Positions 42,742-50,960 of a stretch of DNA of 64,000 nucleotides are shown piece after piece. The translations under genes and the position numbers were made by a program. Within the stretch, counting starts at the first letter, position 1, and the number at the start of each line of letters is the position of its first letter. Origin of the DNA: Polyangia bacterium (lineage in GTDB: Bacteria; Myxococcota_A; Polyangia; Nannocystales; Nannocystaceae); NCBI GenBank assembly GCA_030430565.1, contig JAUIKS010000009.1, positions 273,132 to 337,131 of the forward strand, in the 5' to 3' direction. Under the pieces are notes generated by a model. The model ran no database searches, was not told the DNA's origin, and saw nothing but the letters and a program-made list of their open reading frames with translations.

Positions 42742-42998
42742 GGCTCGTCCTCTGAGTACCCGCACATGCGACAGACGGATGGATCCGCGAGCGTTCGGAT
42801 CCAGCCGCAACCACGGCACGCGGTCGCCCGCGCCGCGCGGGGCGGGGCGGCGCCGCGGGGGCTGTCGGGGACGCGCGCCGGCTCCGAGCGCGGCACGCTG
42901 ACGCCGAAGTGCTCGAACAGGTCGCCGGTCCGCCCACGCGCGCGCGGAGGCAGGCGCGCGGGCGTCTGCGGCTCCCCGTCACGGTCTCGGCGCGTCAC
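42738..42998 (-). CDS. Small zinc-ribbon protein
   Basis: The 86-residue product is disordered and Arg/Pro-rich for its first 55 residues and ends in one four-Cys ribbon, CRGCGWIRTLADPSVCRMCG (C-x2-C-x12-C-x2-C). Its stop overlaps the DUF1257 start. In comparable Ycf46-DUF1257 loci the third small gene is usually of the DUF2997 type, so a zinc ribbon in that slot would be a replacement or an accessory. The GTG start is uncertain, but the overlap and conserved ribbon support a real gene. Confidence 0.6.
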   Translation of the reverse strand: MTRRDRDGEPQTPARLPPRARGRTGDLFEHFGVSVPRSEPARVPDSPRGAAPPRAARATACRGCGWIRTLADPSVCRMCGYSEDEP

Positions 42999-43080
42999 GA
43001 GCGGACCTTAGCAGGCGACCGCGGATCCGCCGAAAACTGACACAATTCTGGGCGGCGCCTGAGCTGTCTCGAGAGCCCTA

Positions 43081-44610
43081 CTACGCGCGGCGGGCTCGGG
43101 TCTCGGCCCAGGCGCGCAGCGTCGACAGCTCGCGCGCGCGGCTGCGGCTGAGCGGGATGATGGTCTGCAGCGCGCCGGCGAGGTCGTCGGCCGCGAGCGG
43201 GCGGGTCTCGGCGAAGGCGGCGAGGCGGGCCTCGATCAGCGCCGCCTCGAGCTCGGCGCCGCTGAAGCCCTCGGCGGCGCGGGCGAGCGCTGCGAAGGCC
43301 TCGGGCGAGTCGGCGAGCTGCGGCGCGCGCCCGAGCCTCGCCGCCGGCAGCCGGGAGAGGTGCACCTCGAGGATCGCCGCGCGCTCCGCCGGGCCGGGCA
43401 GGTCGACGAAGAACAGCTCGTCGAGCCGTCCGCGGCGCATGAGCTCCGGGGGCAGGGCGTCCACGCGGTTCGCCGTCATGACCACAAACACCGGCGCGGC
43501 GCGCTCTTGCAGCCAGGTGAGCAGCCCGCCGATGACCCTGGCGGTGGTGCCGGCGTCGCTCGCCGTGCCCTCGACCCCGGCGAGGCTCTTGTCGATCTCG
43601 TCGACCCACAGGACGACGGGCGCCATCCGCTCGGCGGCGCGCAGCGCCGCGCGGAGGTTGGCCTCGCTCTCGCCGACCGTGCCGCCGAACAGGCGACCCG
43701 GGTCGAGGCGGATCAGCGGGAGCTCGAGCAGCGACGCGCTCGCGCGCGCGGCCAGGCTCTTGCCGCAGCCCTGCACGCCGAGCAGGAGGACGCCGCGCGG
43801 GGTCGGGATGCCGGCGGCGCGGGCCCTCGGATCGAGCGCGAGCCGGCGGCGCGCGAGCCAGCGCTTGTAGGTCGTCAGCCCGCCGAGGTGCTCCGCTGGC
43901 GTCGGGCGCACGCGCTCGAGCAGCCCGGCGGCGCCGAGCGCCAGCGCAGGCTTGCGGCGGCGGATCCAGGCGAGCACGGCGGGCCCCTCGACCTCACCCC
44001 GCGCGAGCACGGCCTCGGCGACCAGCTGCTCGAGCTGCGCGAGCGTGAGCCCCAGCGCGGCCTGGGCCAGCGCGTCGATATGTCCCTCGAGACTGGTTTG
44101 TGCGTGGCGGTGCCCGGCGCGCTCGAGCCGTCCCGCGACATCGGCGAGGCGGGCCCGCAGCGCCGCGAGCTCGGGCAGCGGGAGCGTGACGCTCGCGGCC
44201 TCGGGAATCCTGTCTCGAAGTTCATGTGGCAGCGAGACCCCGGAGACGACCACGCGCGCCGGGCCGCTCGCCAGCGCGAACTCCCGCAGCGCGCGGCTCG
44301 TGGCCAGCTCGAGCAGCGCGGGGCCGGCGTCGAGCAGGACCCACAGCTCACGGACGCCGCGATCGCGTCGCAGCTCGTCGAGCAGCGCGCGCGGGGAGAG
44401 CGACCCGCGGCCCGCGGCGCCCTCGTCGTCGATCCCCGCCGCCGCGCTCCAAGTCCGCAGCTCGAGCGCGAGGCGGTCGGCGACCTCCTCGAGCAGCCCG
44501 AGCGCGCGTCGCTCCTCGCTCGTCTGCAGCAGCAGCACGCGGGCCCCCGCGCGCAGCCGCCGGTGCAGCTCGTCCTCCAGCGCGTCCTCGCCGTCTTCCT
44601 CGGTCCTCAC
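43081..44610 (-). CDS. Ycf46-like AAA+ ATPase
   Basis: From the GTG at 44610 the product has 509 residues. The N-terminal ~230 residues form a degenerate NTPase-like domain (LLQTSEERRALGLLEEVADR, then LWVLLDAGP). A full AAA+ module follows: Walker A GVQGCGKSLAAR, Walker B VLWVDEIDKS, sensor 1 VMTANRVDALPPELMRRGR with the arginine finger region, and a sensor 2 helical domain (AAEGFSGAELEAALIEARL). The Q in GVQGxGKS and the GR-x-D-E-x-F-F-V-D-L end match Ycf46/SpoVK-like ATPases. The start overlaps the previous gene's stop (GTGA). A frame extending to 45291 merely shadows that upstream gene. It probably acts with the DUF1257 and zinc-ribbon proteins. Confidence 0.88.
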   Translation of the reverse strand: MRTEEDGEDALEDELHRRLRAGARVLLLQTSEERRALGLLEEVADRLALELRTWSAAAGIDDEGAAGRGSLSPRALLDELRRDRGVRELWVLLDAGPALLELATSRALREFALASGPARVVVSGVSLPHELRDRIPEAASVTLPLPELAALRARLADVAGRLERAGHRHAQTSLEGHIDALAQAALGLTLAQLEQLVAEAVLARGEVEGPAVLAWIRRRKPALALGAAGLLERVRPTPAEHLGGLTTYKRWLARRRLALDPRARAAGIPTPRGVLLLGVQGCGKSLAARASASLLELPLIRLDPGRLFGGTVGESEANLRAALRAAERMAPVVLWVDEIDKSLAGVEGTASDAGTTARVIGGLLTWLQERAAPVFVVMTANRVDALPPELMRRGRLDELFFVDLPGPAERAAILEVHLSRLPAARLGRAPQLADSPEAFAALARAAEGFSGAELEAALIEARLAAFAETRPLAADDLAGALQTIIPLSRSRARELSTLRAWAETRARRA

Positions 44611-45434
44611 GGCGCGGCCCCCTCGCCGACGGTCTCGCGGGCCCACTCGACCCAGGCGCGGACCAGGTGAACCTGCACCGCGTGCGTGATCTCGGCGCGC
44701 ACGCGGGTGTGCGGGAAGCACCAGCCGTTGATCCACAGCCGGGTGCCGCGCAGCTTTCCAAGCTGTCCGTGGAGCCAGGTGAACTCGTCCGCGAGCGCGG
44801 GCAGCTCCGGGACCTGCGGCGTTGTGTCGGGGCGCCAGCGATCCAGCGCCGGGTCGTCTGCGAGGCGGGGCGCGGGGCCCCACAGCGCGAGCCGGTAGAC
44901 GGTGTTGTTTGGGTTCTTCGTCGCGGGGGCGCCCAGCTCGAGACGCTCGAGCGCGGACCCAAATGACAGCCGGGCTCGGCGCAGCAGCGCGGGGAACTGC
45001 CGCGAGCGCGAGCTGCGGAAGTCGAGCGCGAGCACCGCCGGGCTCGTCCAGATCTCCGTCGGCGCGCGGTCCTCCCGCGATCGGACCGGAACTTCGGCGG
45101 GGAGATCGGCGTGGATCCGCCGAACGCCGGCGCGAAACGCCCGAAAGAGCCCCTCGACAACCCCCGGGACCGTGCTCGGCGTACGCAGCAGCGCGTCGAC
45201 TGCGGGGGCGCTCCGCTGGTTGCCCAGCGCCCCCGCGACCCGACGCTGACGGCCCGGGATTCGATGGGCGAGGGTGGCCAGGCGCTGGCACTCAGCCGCG
45301 CTCAGGGTCGCGGACTCGGAGCGGGCCACGAGCTGGTCGAGGCGCTCCAGCTCGGACGGCGGGCCCGGGATCGCCTCAACGCCGGGGCGAGACCCGCTCG
45401 GCGCGGGTCGTGGGCCGTGACCAGCGCTCCCCAC
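44607..45434 (-). CDS. Hypothetical protein upstream of the Ycf46-like ATPase
   Basis: The 275-residue product has no signal or membrane segment. It shows helical segments at the N-terminus (SELERLDQLVARSESATLSA) and a mixed region (EIWTSPAVLALDF, RARLSFGSALERLEL, HAVQVHLVRAWVEWARETVG). I recognise no family. Its stop overlaps the AAA+ start by 4 bases, so a shared complex is likely. The start lies 3 bases after the smpB stop. Confidence 0.6.
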   Translation of the reverse strand: MGSAGHGPRPAPSGSRPGVEAIPGPPSELERLDQLVARSESATLSAAECQRLATLAHRIPGRQRRVAGALGNQRSAPAVDALLRTPSTVPGVVEGLFRAFRAGVRRIHADLPAEVPVRSREDRAPTEIWTSPAVLALDFRSSRSRQFPALLRRARLSFGSALERLELGAPATKNPNNTVYRLALWGPAPRLADDPALDRWRPDTTPQVPELPALADEFTWLHGQLGKLRGTRLWINGWCFPHTRVRAEITHAVQVHLVRAWVEWARETVGEGAAP

Positions 45435-45437
45435 GGA

Positions 45438-45938
45438 CTACCCGTAGTCCCGTTCACGCATGACTCGCTGGACCTCGCGCTTCTGCTCGCGCTCCTTGAT
45501 CGCGGCGCGCTTGTCGTGCTGCTTCTTGCCTCGACACAGGCCCAGCTCGAGCTTGATACGGCTCGACTTCGCGTACAGCGACAGCGGGATCATCGTCAGG
45601 CCGCCCGCGCTGACCGCGTCGCGCAGCCGGTCAAGCTCCCGACGGCGTAGCAGCAGCTTGCGCTGGCGCAGCGGCAGGTGATTGCGGCTGTGCGCTTGCG
45701 TGTACTCCGCGATGTGGGCGTTCACGAGGTACAGCTCATCGCCGATAAACTGACAGTAGGCCTCGACGAGGCTGGTCTTCCCGGCCCGGATCGACTTGAC
45801 CTCGCTGCCGAACAACGAGACGCCGGCCTCGTAGCGATCGAGCACGTGGTACTCGTGCAGCGCGCGGCGATTTCGCGCGAACACGTAGCCGTCTTGTCCT
45901 GGAGCCGGCGCTCCGCGGTTTTTCTTCTTGGCTCCCAC
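45438..45938 (-). CDS. smpB: SsrA-binding protein SmpB
   Basis: The 166-residue product matches SmpB along its length: NRRALHEYHVLDRYEAGVSL, then GSEVKSIRAGKTSLVEAYCQ, LYLVNAHIAEYTQAH, RKLLLRRREL, PLSLYAKSSRIKLELGLCRG, and a basic C-terminal tail (KKQHDKRAAIKEREQKREVQ). SmpB carries tmRNA into stalled ribosomes for trans-translation. The tmRNA gene itself was not found in this window. The gene lies 12 bases downstream of comF. Confidence 0.96.
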   Translation of the reverse strand: MGAKKKNRGAPAPGQDGYVFARNRRALHEYHVLDRYEAGVSLFGSEVKSIRAGKTSLVEAYCQFIGDELYLVNAHIAEYTQAHSRNHLPLRQRKLLLRRRELDRLRDAVSAGGLTMIPLSLYAKSSRIKLELGLCRGKKQHDKRAAIKEREQKREVQRVMRERDYG

Positions 45939-45950
45939 GGACTCGGAACC

Positions 45951-46685
45951 CTACGAGAGCGCTCGGAGCAGGGCAAGCCCGCCCACGCGTACAGCCCCGG
46001 CCTGGCGGGCGGCGGCCATACAGGCCTGGAGCGTCGCGCCGGTCGTCGTCACGTCGTCGATCACGAGGACACGGCGGCCCGCGAGCGCCGCGGCGCGGCC
46101 GGGGGCGATCGCGCCGACGAGGTTGCGCCGGCGGGCGCCGCCGCTGAGCCCGGTCTGTGGACGGGTCGCCCGGACGCGGCGCAGCGCGTTGGTGGCCAGG
46201 AGGGGCGCTTGGCGCGGCCGCCCCTGAAGGCCGGCTTCAGGCGTCTTCAGGTGCCCCGTCAGGTGGCGCGCGAGCAGCTCGGCCTGGTTGTATCCGCGCT
46301 GGAGGACGCGCCAGCGGTGCAACGGGACAGGGACGAGGACCTCCCAGCCCGGTGACGCGCCGGCGGTCGCGGACCGGGCCATCAGCCCGGCCAGTGTCCC
46401 GGCCAATTCGATCTGTCCACCGTACTTGAGCGCGGCGACAGCGCCGCGCAACGGACCCTCGTGGGCGTAGACCGCCTCGACCCCGGCCACGCGTCGCGCC
46501 TCGGGCGGCAACAAGGCCAGCTCGGGGCGACATCGGCTGCACAGTGGGAGCTCCGCTCGCCCCAGGAGGAGCCGTCGACAGCCGAGACAGATCGGCGGGA
46601 AGAGGGTGTCGACGAGCGCCGCGCGGAGGCTCGCCAGGGAGCCGCGTCGGCGCGGAGCGGCGGAGGTTCTCGGCTCGCTGCGCAC
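45951..46685 (-). CDS. ComF family phosphoribosyltransferase-like protein
   Basis: The 244-residue product has an N-terminal zinc-binding four-Cys site (CLGCRRLLLGRAELPLCSRC), the typical YEGPLR-like segment (YAHEGPLRGAVAALKYGG), and the type I PRTase fold: LVPVPLHRWRVLQRGYNQAE and the PRPP loop VLVIDDVTTTGATLQAC. ComF proteins belong to the DNA-uptake machinery in naturally competent bacteria but are also widespread elsewhere. It heads the minus-strand run comF - smpB - unknown - AAA+. The start is GTG. Confidence 0.92.
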   Translation of the reverse strand: MRSEPRTSAAPRRRGSLASLRAALVDTLFPPICLGCRRLLLGRAELPLCSRCRPELALLPPEARRVAGVEAVYAHEGPLRGAVAALKYGGQIELAGTLAGLMARSATAGASPGWEVLVPVPLHRWRVLQRGYNQAELLARHLTGHLKTPEAGLQGRPRQAPLLATNALRRVRATRPQTGLSGGARRRNLVGAIAPGRAAALAGRRVLVIDDVTTTGATLQACMAAARQAGAVRVGGLALLRALS

Positions 46686-47055
46686 GCGGAGTGCTCGGCC
46701 GCGGGCGCCCTGACGTTGCGTTCGCCCCTCGCGAACAAACCCGTTTTTAGGACATGTCGTTTGAGTCCTGTTTCTGGGGCCTCAACGGGACGCGCGCCGG
46801 GAGATCGCCCCGAGATCGCCCCAGAGATCGAAGCCGACGTCACAAAAACGACTCATTACGAGATCCGCGTGTACGCATTGCAAGTACAAATTTTTTCACC
46901 GCGGCGCGGATATCCACTGAGAAAGCGTTGAATGATCATGTATTTGCAAGTTTCACCCCGCGCACGCGCCAAGATCTGCGGGTTTTTTGTTGTAACGACG
47001 ATAGCGCGTGCATTCTCGCCTGTTTGGAGGCACAACAAATTCAGGAGGTACGTTC
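46686..47055. promoter_or_regulatory. AT-rich divergent gap with interspersed repeat and leader
   Basis: About 370 bases between comF and a plus-strand gene. The 5' part holds the interspersed element TAGGACATGTCG-N6-TCCTGTTTC (46748-46773). From about 46850 the DNA turns AT-rich, with TTGCAAGTACAAATTTTTTC and TTTGCAAGTTTCACC as a partial duplication, and a T-run at 46982-46987 after a weak hairpin. This looks like a promoter and untranslated leader for the downstream gene, whose AGGAGG site is at 47043-47048. Confidence 0.45.
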
Positions 47056-47541
47056 ATGCAAACGTCGGATCCTGGATCTCTTCGGGTCGGCCACAACTTG
47101 ACGGCTCACGACTTCTTGATTACCCCCCGCGACCTCGCGGATCACGTCGAGTCGAGCTTCCTGGTCGATGTCGTCGGCTGCTGCGAAGAGCGGCTCTCGA
47201 CGGGCGCGAACTCCGGTTCACGGTCAGTCAGCCAGCACCCCTGGGGTCGCGTCTGCCCGACCCCGGTCGCCGTCGGTCGGGCCGTCGCGGCGCTGCTCTC
47301 GACCAGCGAGCTGCAGGACGCCCACATCGTCAGCCACAGCGTGAACCGGGTCCGCGAGCTGGGCCCGGCGCTGGTCGGGGAGCCGCTGTCCGCGACCGCC
47401 TCCGTCCGCTACCGCAGCCGCCGCGCCGGGGCGATCGTCGTGACCCTCGACGTCTCGGTTCGCCGCCCCGCCGGGGCCACGCGCCTCAACTTCGAGCTCG
47501 CGGTCGAGCTCGAGTCGATCGAGATCGACGACGCGGCCTGA
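47056..47541 (+). CDS. Hypothetical protein, possible hotdog fold
   Basis: The 161-residue product starts at an ATG with an ideal ribosome site (AGGAGG, 7 bases upstream). The C-terminal half (RVRELGPALVGEPLSATASV, then GAIVVTLDVSVRRPAGATRL) has the strand spacing of MaoC/FapR-like hotdog domains, but no catalytic Asp/His pair is apparent. There is no signal peptide or membrane segment. The strong start and long AT-rich leader suggest a highly expressed gene. The hotdog assignment is inference at low confidence. Confidence 0.65.
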   Translation: MQTSDPGSLRVGHNLTAHDFLITPRDLADHVESSFLVDVVGCCEERLSTGANSGSRSVSQHPWGRVCPTPVAVGRAVAALLSTSELQDAHIVSHSVNRVRELGPALVGEPLSATASVRYRSRRAGAIVVTLDVSVRRPAGATRLNFELAVELESIEIDDAA

Positions 47542-47647
47542 TCACCCCGACGCGCGCGCGCGTCAAGCGTCACGCCCGTGACGCCGTGGTGATCGTCGCG
47601 GTCGCCTCGACCGACTGTCAGACACAACCTCCCGCCGAAGCTCCGCG

Positions 47648-47676
47648 AGGGCCCGATACGTCGAGTGTCGGGCCCT
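47648..47676. terminator. Stem-loop between convergent genes
   Basis: AGGGCCCGA (47648-47656) pairs perfectly with TCGGGCCCT (47668-47676) around an 11-base loop, between the plus-strand gene ending at 47541 and rlmH ending at 47713. Only TT follows on the plus strand, so intrinsic termination is plausible but weak. Confidence 0.5.
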
Positions 47677-47712
47677 TCGCAATTCACGGCGCGCACGTGA
47701 CAGCGGCGATGA

Positions 47713-48144
47713 TCAATCGTGGTGATACGGGTGCCCGGCGAGCAGGCTGGCCGCGCGGTACAGCTGCTCCAGCAGGACGACCCGGACGAGGCGGTGCGGC
47801 AGCGTAAGGCGGGAGAGCGCCAGCAGTCGATCGGCGCGCGCGCGATCCTCATTGTCAAAGCCGTGGGCGTCGCCGATGAACAGCGCGAGCGAGCGAGCGC
47901 CGCGCTCGCGGTACCCCTGGATCCAGCCGGCGAGCTCCCGCGTCGTCAGCTGCTCGCCGCGCTCGTCGAGCAGGATCCGGACCGCAGGCTCACGGCTCTC
48001 CAGCCGCTTGCGCAGCCCGGCGAGCGCGCGGACCTCCACGACCTCGACGGGCATGAACGGCCGCGCGCGCTTGCAGTAGGTCGCGCACATGCGCTCGAGG
48101 CCGGCGTCTTTGAGCTTACCGGCGGCGTAGACCCGGACTTGCAT
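47713..48144 (-). CDS. rlmH: 23S rRNA m3-pseudouridine-1915 methyltransferase RlmH
   Basis: The 143-residue SPOUT methyltransferase has the family hallmarks: VRVYAAGKLKD at the start, LDERGEQLTTRELAGW, LFIGDAHGFD in place of the common IGG-x-x-G, and the C-terminal LTLPHRLVRVVLLEQLYRA with GHPYHHD. It methylates a pseudouridine in helix 69 of 23S rRNA. The ATG at 48144 shares a base with the rsfS stop (TGATG), so the two ribosome-related genes form an operon, as in many bacteria. Confidence 0.95.
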   Translation of the reverse strand: MQVRVYAAGKLKDAGLERMCATYCKRARPFMPVEVVEVRALAGLRKRLESREPAVRILLDERGEQLTTRELAGWIQGYRERGARSLALFIGDAHGFDNEDRARADRLLALSRLTLPHRLVRVVLLEQLYRAASLLAGHPYHHD

Positions 48145-48698
48145 CAAGAGGGCGCGACGGCGTCGAGGTCCTCGTCGAGGTCGCTGTCGAGGTCGTTGTC
48201 GCTATCGAGGTCGTCCTCGCCGTCGTCCTCGAACTCGTCTTCGAAGCCGCCGAACTCCTGACCGCGGAAGGCCGGCATCGGATCGGGCGCGTTCAGCTGC
48301 TCGAGGGGCTTCGTGTCCATGACATCCTCGGGGAGCCCGAGCTCAACCCGCGGCGCGTCGCTCCACATGCCCTCAAGGTCATAGTGCAGACGCACCGGGT
48401 GATAAAACACATGGATGATGAAGTCCTCGTAGTCGAGGAGATCCCAGAGGTGGTCCTGCAGCCCGTCAGAGCCCATCACGCGGACGCCGAGCTCTTTGAG
48501 GCCGCGCAGGATCGCGTCGGTGATGCCGGCGACGTGACGGTCGGAGCGGCCCGAGAGCAGGAGCACCCAGTCGGTGTAGCCGGCGATCTCGCTGACATCG
48601 AGCAGCACCGGCCCGGTGGCCTTGCGATCGAGCGCGCAGTCGAGCGCGGCGCGAAGCGCCTCGGGGAGCTGGTCAAGGGTCTTAGGGGTCGCGGTCAC
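48144..48698 (-). CDS. rsfS: Ribosomal silencing factor RsfS
   Basis: About 184 residues from the GTG at 48698. The RsfS/YbeB/Iojap domain occupies the first ~115: GPVLLDVSEIAGYTDWVLLL, SGRSDRHVAGITDAIL, WDLLDYEDFIIHVFYHPVR. It binds uL14 and blocks subunit joining under starvation. A strongly acidic C-terminal tail (FEDDGEDDLDSDNDLDSDLD) is unusual, as the family is normally about 110-130 residues. A GTG at 48731 would add 11 residues. Confidence 0.92.
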   Translation of the reverse strand: MTATPKTLDQLPEALRAALDCALDRKATGPVLLDVSEIAGYTDWVLLLSGRSDRHVAGITDAILRGLKELGVRVMGSDGLQDHLWDLLDYEDFIIHVFYHPVRLHYDLEGMWSDAPRVELGLPEDVMDTKPLEQLNAPDPMPAFRGQEFGGFEDEFEDDGEDDLDSDNDLDSDLDEDLDAVAPS

Positions 48699-48801
48699 GG
48701 GGGTCGATTTGTAGCGCCGACCGTATCGCACGGCAAGCCGCGGCCACGGATCATCAATCCAGGGAGCAATGCCGCGCTAGCCTGGACGTTCACCACGGCC
48801 G

Positions 48802-49755
48802 CTAGGGCCTTCGTACGCCGTCCAGCAGCTCGCGCTTCTCGACCTCGTAGCGGAGCCGGTCGGGTGTGGGCGTCGCGGCCTCCGGCGGCGTCACTGTTGC
48901 CTCCTCCGCCGTCACGGGCGTCAGCTCCCCCGACCATCGCAGCGCTCCGTCAACACGGCGGCCGGCGTCGTCCTCGTGGTGATAGTCGACCTCTAGCTCG
49001 CCGCGTCGCCACAGCCCGCTCGCGCGGGTCAGCGTGAGCGTCCCCTCGACCCGATCGATGATCACGCCCTCGCGCCACGCCTGGAGCGGCTCACTCGCCA
49101 CCAGCTCGGGCCGCGTCTGCTCGGCGGTCGACAGCGTCAGCGTCAGCTCGTCCGAGCCCGCGTCGGCGACCGTCAGCGCGAGCCGAGGCGCCGCGAATTG
49201 GACCGCGTCGTGGGCGCCGCGCTGCGCGTCGTCCAGCCAGCGCTCGTGCGCCGCCTCGCCGCCCTCGAGCGGGCGTGAGCTCCAGTCGCGGTAGGGGAGG
49301 CGGGTGAAGACCCGATCGTCGTCGACCAGCAGGTCGCGCCCGATCCCCTCGGCGTCGCCTTGAAACAGGTGGAAGCGCTCCGGCTCACCGGGCGCGCTGG
49401 CCCACACGAGCTCGAGCACGTCCGTGACCTCGACCTTCGCGGGCGCGCCGGCGTCGACCTCGGGGAGCTCCGGCAGCTCCTCGGGCGTCGAGTGAAAGCG
49501 CGCCTCGTAGCGCAGCCGGTGGGGACCGAGGCGCGCGCGCGCGGACTCGTGGGGCGCGGCGAGCAGCTGCAGGAGCGCGGCGGGGCGCAGCTCCTGCTCG
49601 AGCGCGGCGACCTGCTGGCTCATGTCCGAGGTCTTGTCGCGTCGCTCGCTGGGGAACGTCGGGGTCGGCCGCGGCTCCTCATCCGATGGCCCGCAGCCGC
49701 ACGGGGCGAGCAGGAGCAGGGCGACGACGCTCGCGGTGCGTGGCGCGTGCGGCAC
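48802..49755 (-). CDS. Hypothetical lipoprotein
   Basis: The 317-residue product has a signal peptide with a lipobox-like LAPCGC. The mature region alternates strands typical of periplasmic beta-rich proteins (PHRLRYEARFHSTPEELPEL, VTDVLELVWASAPGEPERFH, GTLTLTRASGLWRRGELEV). No family is recognised. The last codons and stop lie inside a short copy of an interspersed repeat (48783-48808). It is upstream of rsfS on the same strand with a 103-base gap. Confidence 0.6.
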   Translation of the reverse strand: MPHAPRTASVVALLLLAPCGCGPSDEEPRPTPTFPSERRDKTSDMSQQVAALEQELRPAALLQLLAAPHESARARLGPHRLRYEARFHSTPEELPELPEVDAGAPAKVEVTDVLELVWASAPGEPERFHLFQGDAEGIGRDLLVDDDRVFTRLPYRDWSSRPLEGGEAAHERWLDDAQRGAHDAVQFAAPRLALTVADAGSDELTLTLSTAEQTRPELVASEPLQAWREGVIIDRVEGTLTLTRASGLWRRGELEVDYHHEDDAGRRVDGALRWSGELTPVTAEEATVTPPEAATPTPDRLRYEVEKRELLDGVRRP

Positions 49756-49905
49756 GGGCGCGAGGATAGCAGGGTCGGGTGGTCGCGGCTCGCTGGACCG
49801 CGGATCATGCTCGCCGGCGAAATTTCGGCATAGGCGCCGCGCCGCGTCGGTTGACGCGATTCGGTGGCCGCAGAGGTGGCGACCTCCGAGTAGGATTCTC
49901 CGAGC

Positions 49906-50928
49906 GTGACAGGCGGCCTCTTCGCAGCATTGACGACATCGCTCGCGGGCGCGCTCGGCTCAGCGCTCGCGGGCGCGCCGACGATCGTGCCCGGCACCGG
50001 CGGCGTCCTCCCCGTCGAGGTCAACCCGACCCTCGTCCGCGTCCTGCTCGGGCCGTGGTCGGGGCTCGGCGCGTTCTTCTGGGGCCTCTTGTGGGGGAGC
50101 TTCGCCAACGTCGTGATCTGGCGAGTCCCCCGCGGGCAGAGCGTCGTCCACCCCGGCTCGCGCTGCGGCGCCTGCGTGCGCCCGATCCGCTGGTACGACA
50201 ACATCCCGCTGATCTCCTACCTGCTGCTGCGCGGACGCTGCCGCGCCTGCGGGGCCTCGTTCTCGACGCGCTACCTGATCGTCGAGCTGCTCGGCGGGCT
50301 GCTCAGCTTCACGCTCTACACCCAGCACGTCGCCACGCCGTTGGTCGCCGGCGGCGCGCCGGCGCTCGCCGCCTGGCTGCTGTGGTTCGTGTTCGGCCTC
50401 GCGCTCGTGATCGTCACCTTCATCGACCTCGACTTCTGGATCATCCCGGACGCGGTGGTGCTCCCGCTCGCGGGCGTCGGGCTGCTCTGCGCCGCCTTCG
50501 TTCCAGATGTCCTTGGGGTCACGTTGATCGACGCGGCGCTGGCCGCCGGCGTCGGCTTCTCGCTGCTCGCCGGGCTGCGCTGGGTCTACCTGCGCTGGCG
50601 CGGGCTCGAGGCGCTCGGCCTCGGCGACGCCAAGCTGCTGCTGATGGTCGGGGCGTTTTGCGGCAACGCCGGGCTGCTGTGGACGATCTCGGCGGGCGCG
50701 GTCCAGGGCCTCCTCATCGCGGTGCCGATGCTGCTGCTCGGGCGCAGCGTCGCCAACAGCTCCCTCGAGGAGGTGCACGGCGACGACCCCGAGCTCGGCG
50801 AGGAGGACCCCGACGCGGGCGTGATGGGCGTGCGCGTGCCCTTCGGCCCGTTCCTCGCGCTCGCGGCGATCGAGTTCATGATCCTCGGCGAGCCGCTGCG
50901 CGATCTCGTGGTCAGCCTGCTGCGCTGA
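49906..50928 (+). CDS. Prepilin peptidase (type IV leader peptidase, A24)
   Basis: The 340-residue membrane protein has the N-terminal methyltransferase-type domain with two C-x2-C pairs (CGACVRPIRWYDNIPLISYL, RCRACGASFSTRY). The two catalytic Asp of the aspartic peptidase follow, FIDLDFWIIPDA and GLGDAKLLLM, among about eight hydrophobic segments. It cleaves and N-methylates type IV pilin and type II secretion pseudopilin precursors. A 35-residue N-terminal extension precedes the usual first helix. The GTG at 49906 is the likely start. It converges with the trypsin-like gene. Confidence 0.93.
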   Translation: MTGGLFAALTTSLAGALGSALAGAPTIVPGTGGVLPVEVNPTLVRVLLGPWSGLGAFFWGLLWGSFANVVIWRVPRGQSVVHPGSRCGACVRPIRWYDNIPLISYLLLRGRCRACGASFSTRYLIVELLGGLLSFTLYTQHVATPLVAGGAPALAAWLLWFVFGLALVIVTFIDLDFWIIPDAVVLPLAGVGLLCAAFVPDVLGVTLIDAALAAGVGFSLLAGLRWVYLRWRGLEALGLGDAKLLLMVGAFCGNAGLLWTISAGAVQGLLIAVPMLLLGRSVANSSLEEVHGDDPELGEEDPDAGVMGVRVPFGPFLALAAIEFMILGEPLRDLVVSLLR

Positions 50929-50930
50929 CC

Positions 50931-50960
50931 AGCGACTCCTGTCTATAAAGACATGTCGCT
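50931..50960. terminator. Stem-loop between convergent genes
   Basis: Nested arms AGCGAC/GTCGCT (50931-50936, 50955-50960) and TGTCT/AGACA (50940-50944, 50949-50953) around loop ATAA. It overlaps the protease stop codon and contains TATAAAGACATGTCG, a member of the interspersed GACATGTCG family. There is no T-run. Confidence 0.5.

Noticed and set aside
43081..45291. 736-residue version of the AAA+ ATPase
   Set aside because: The upstream 227 codons shadow another minus-strand gene in a different frame; a GTG overlapping that gene's stop at 44607-44610 gives a better start.
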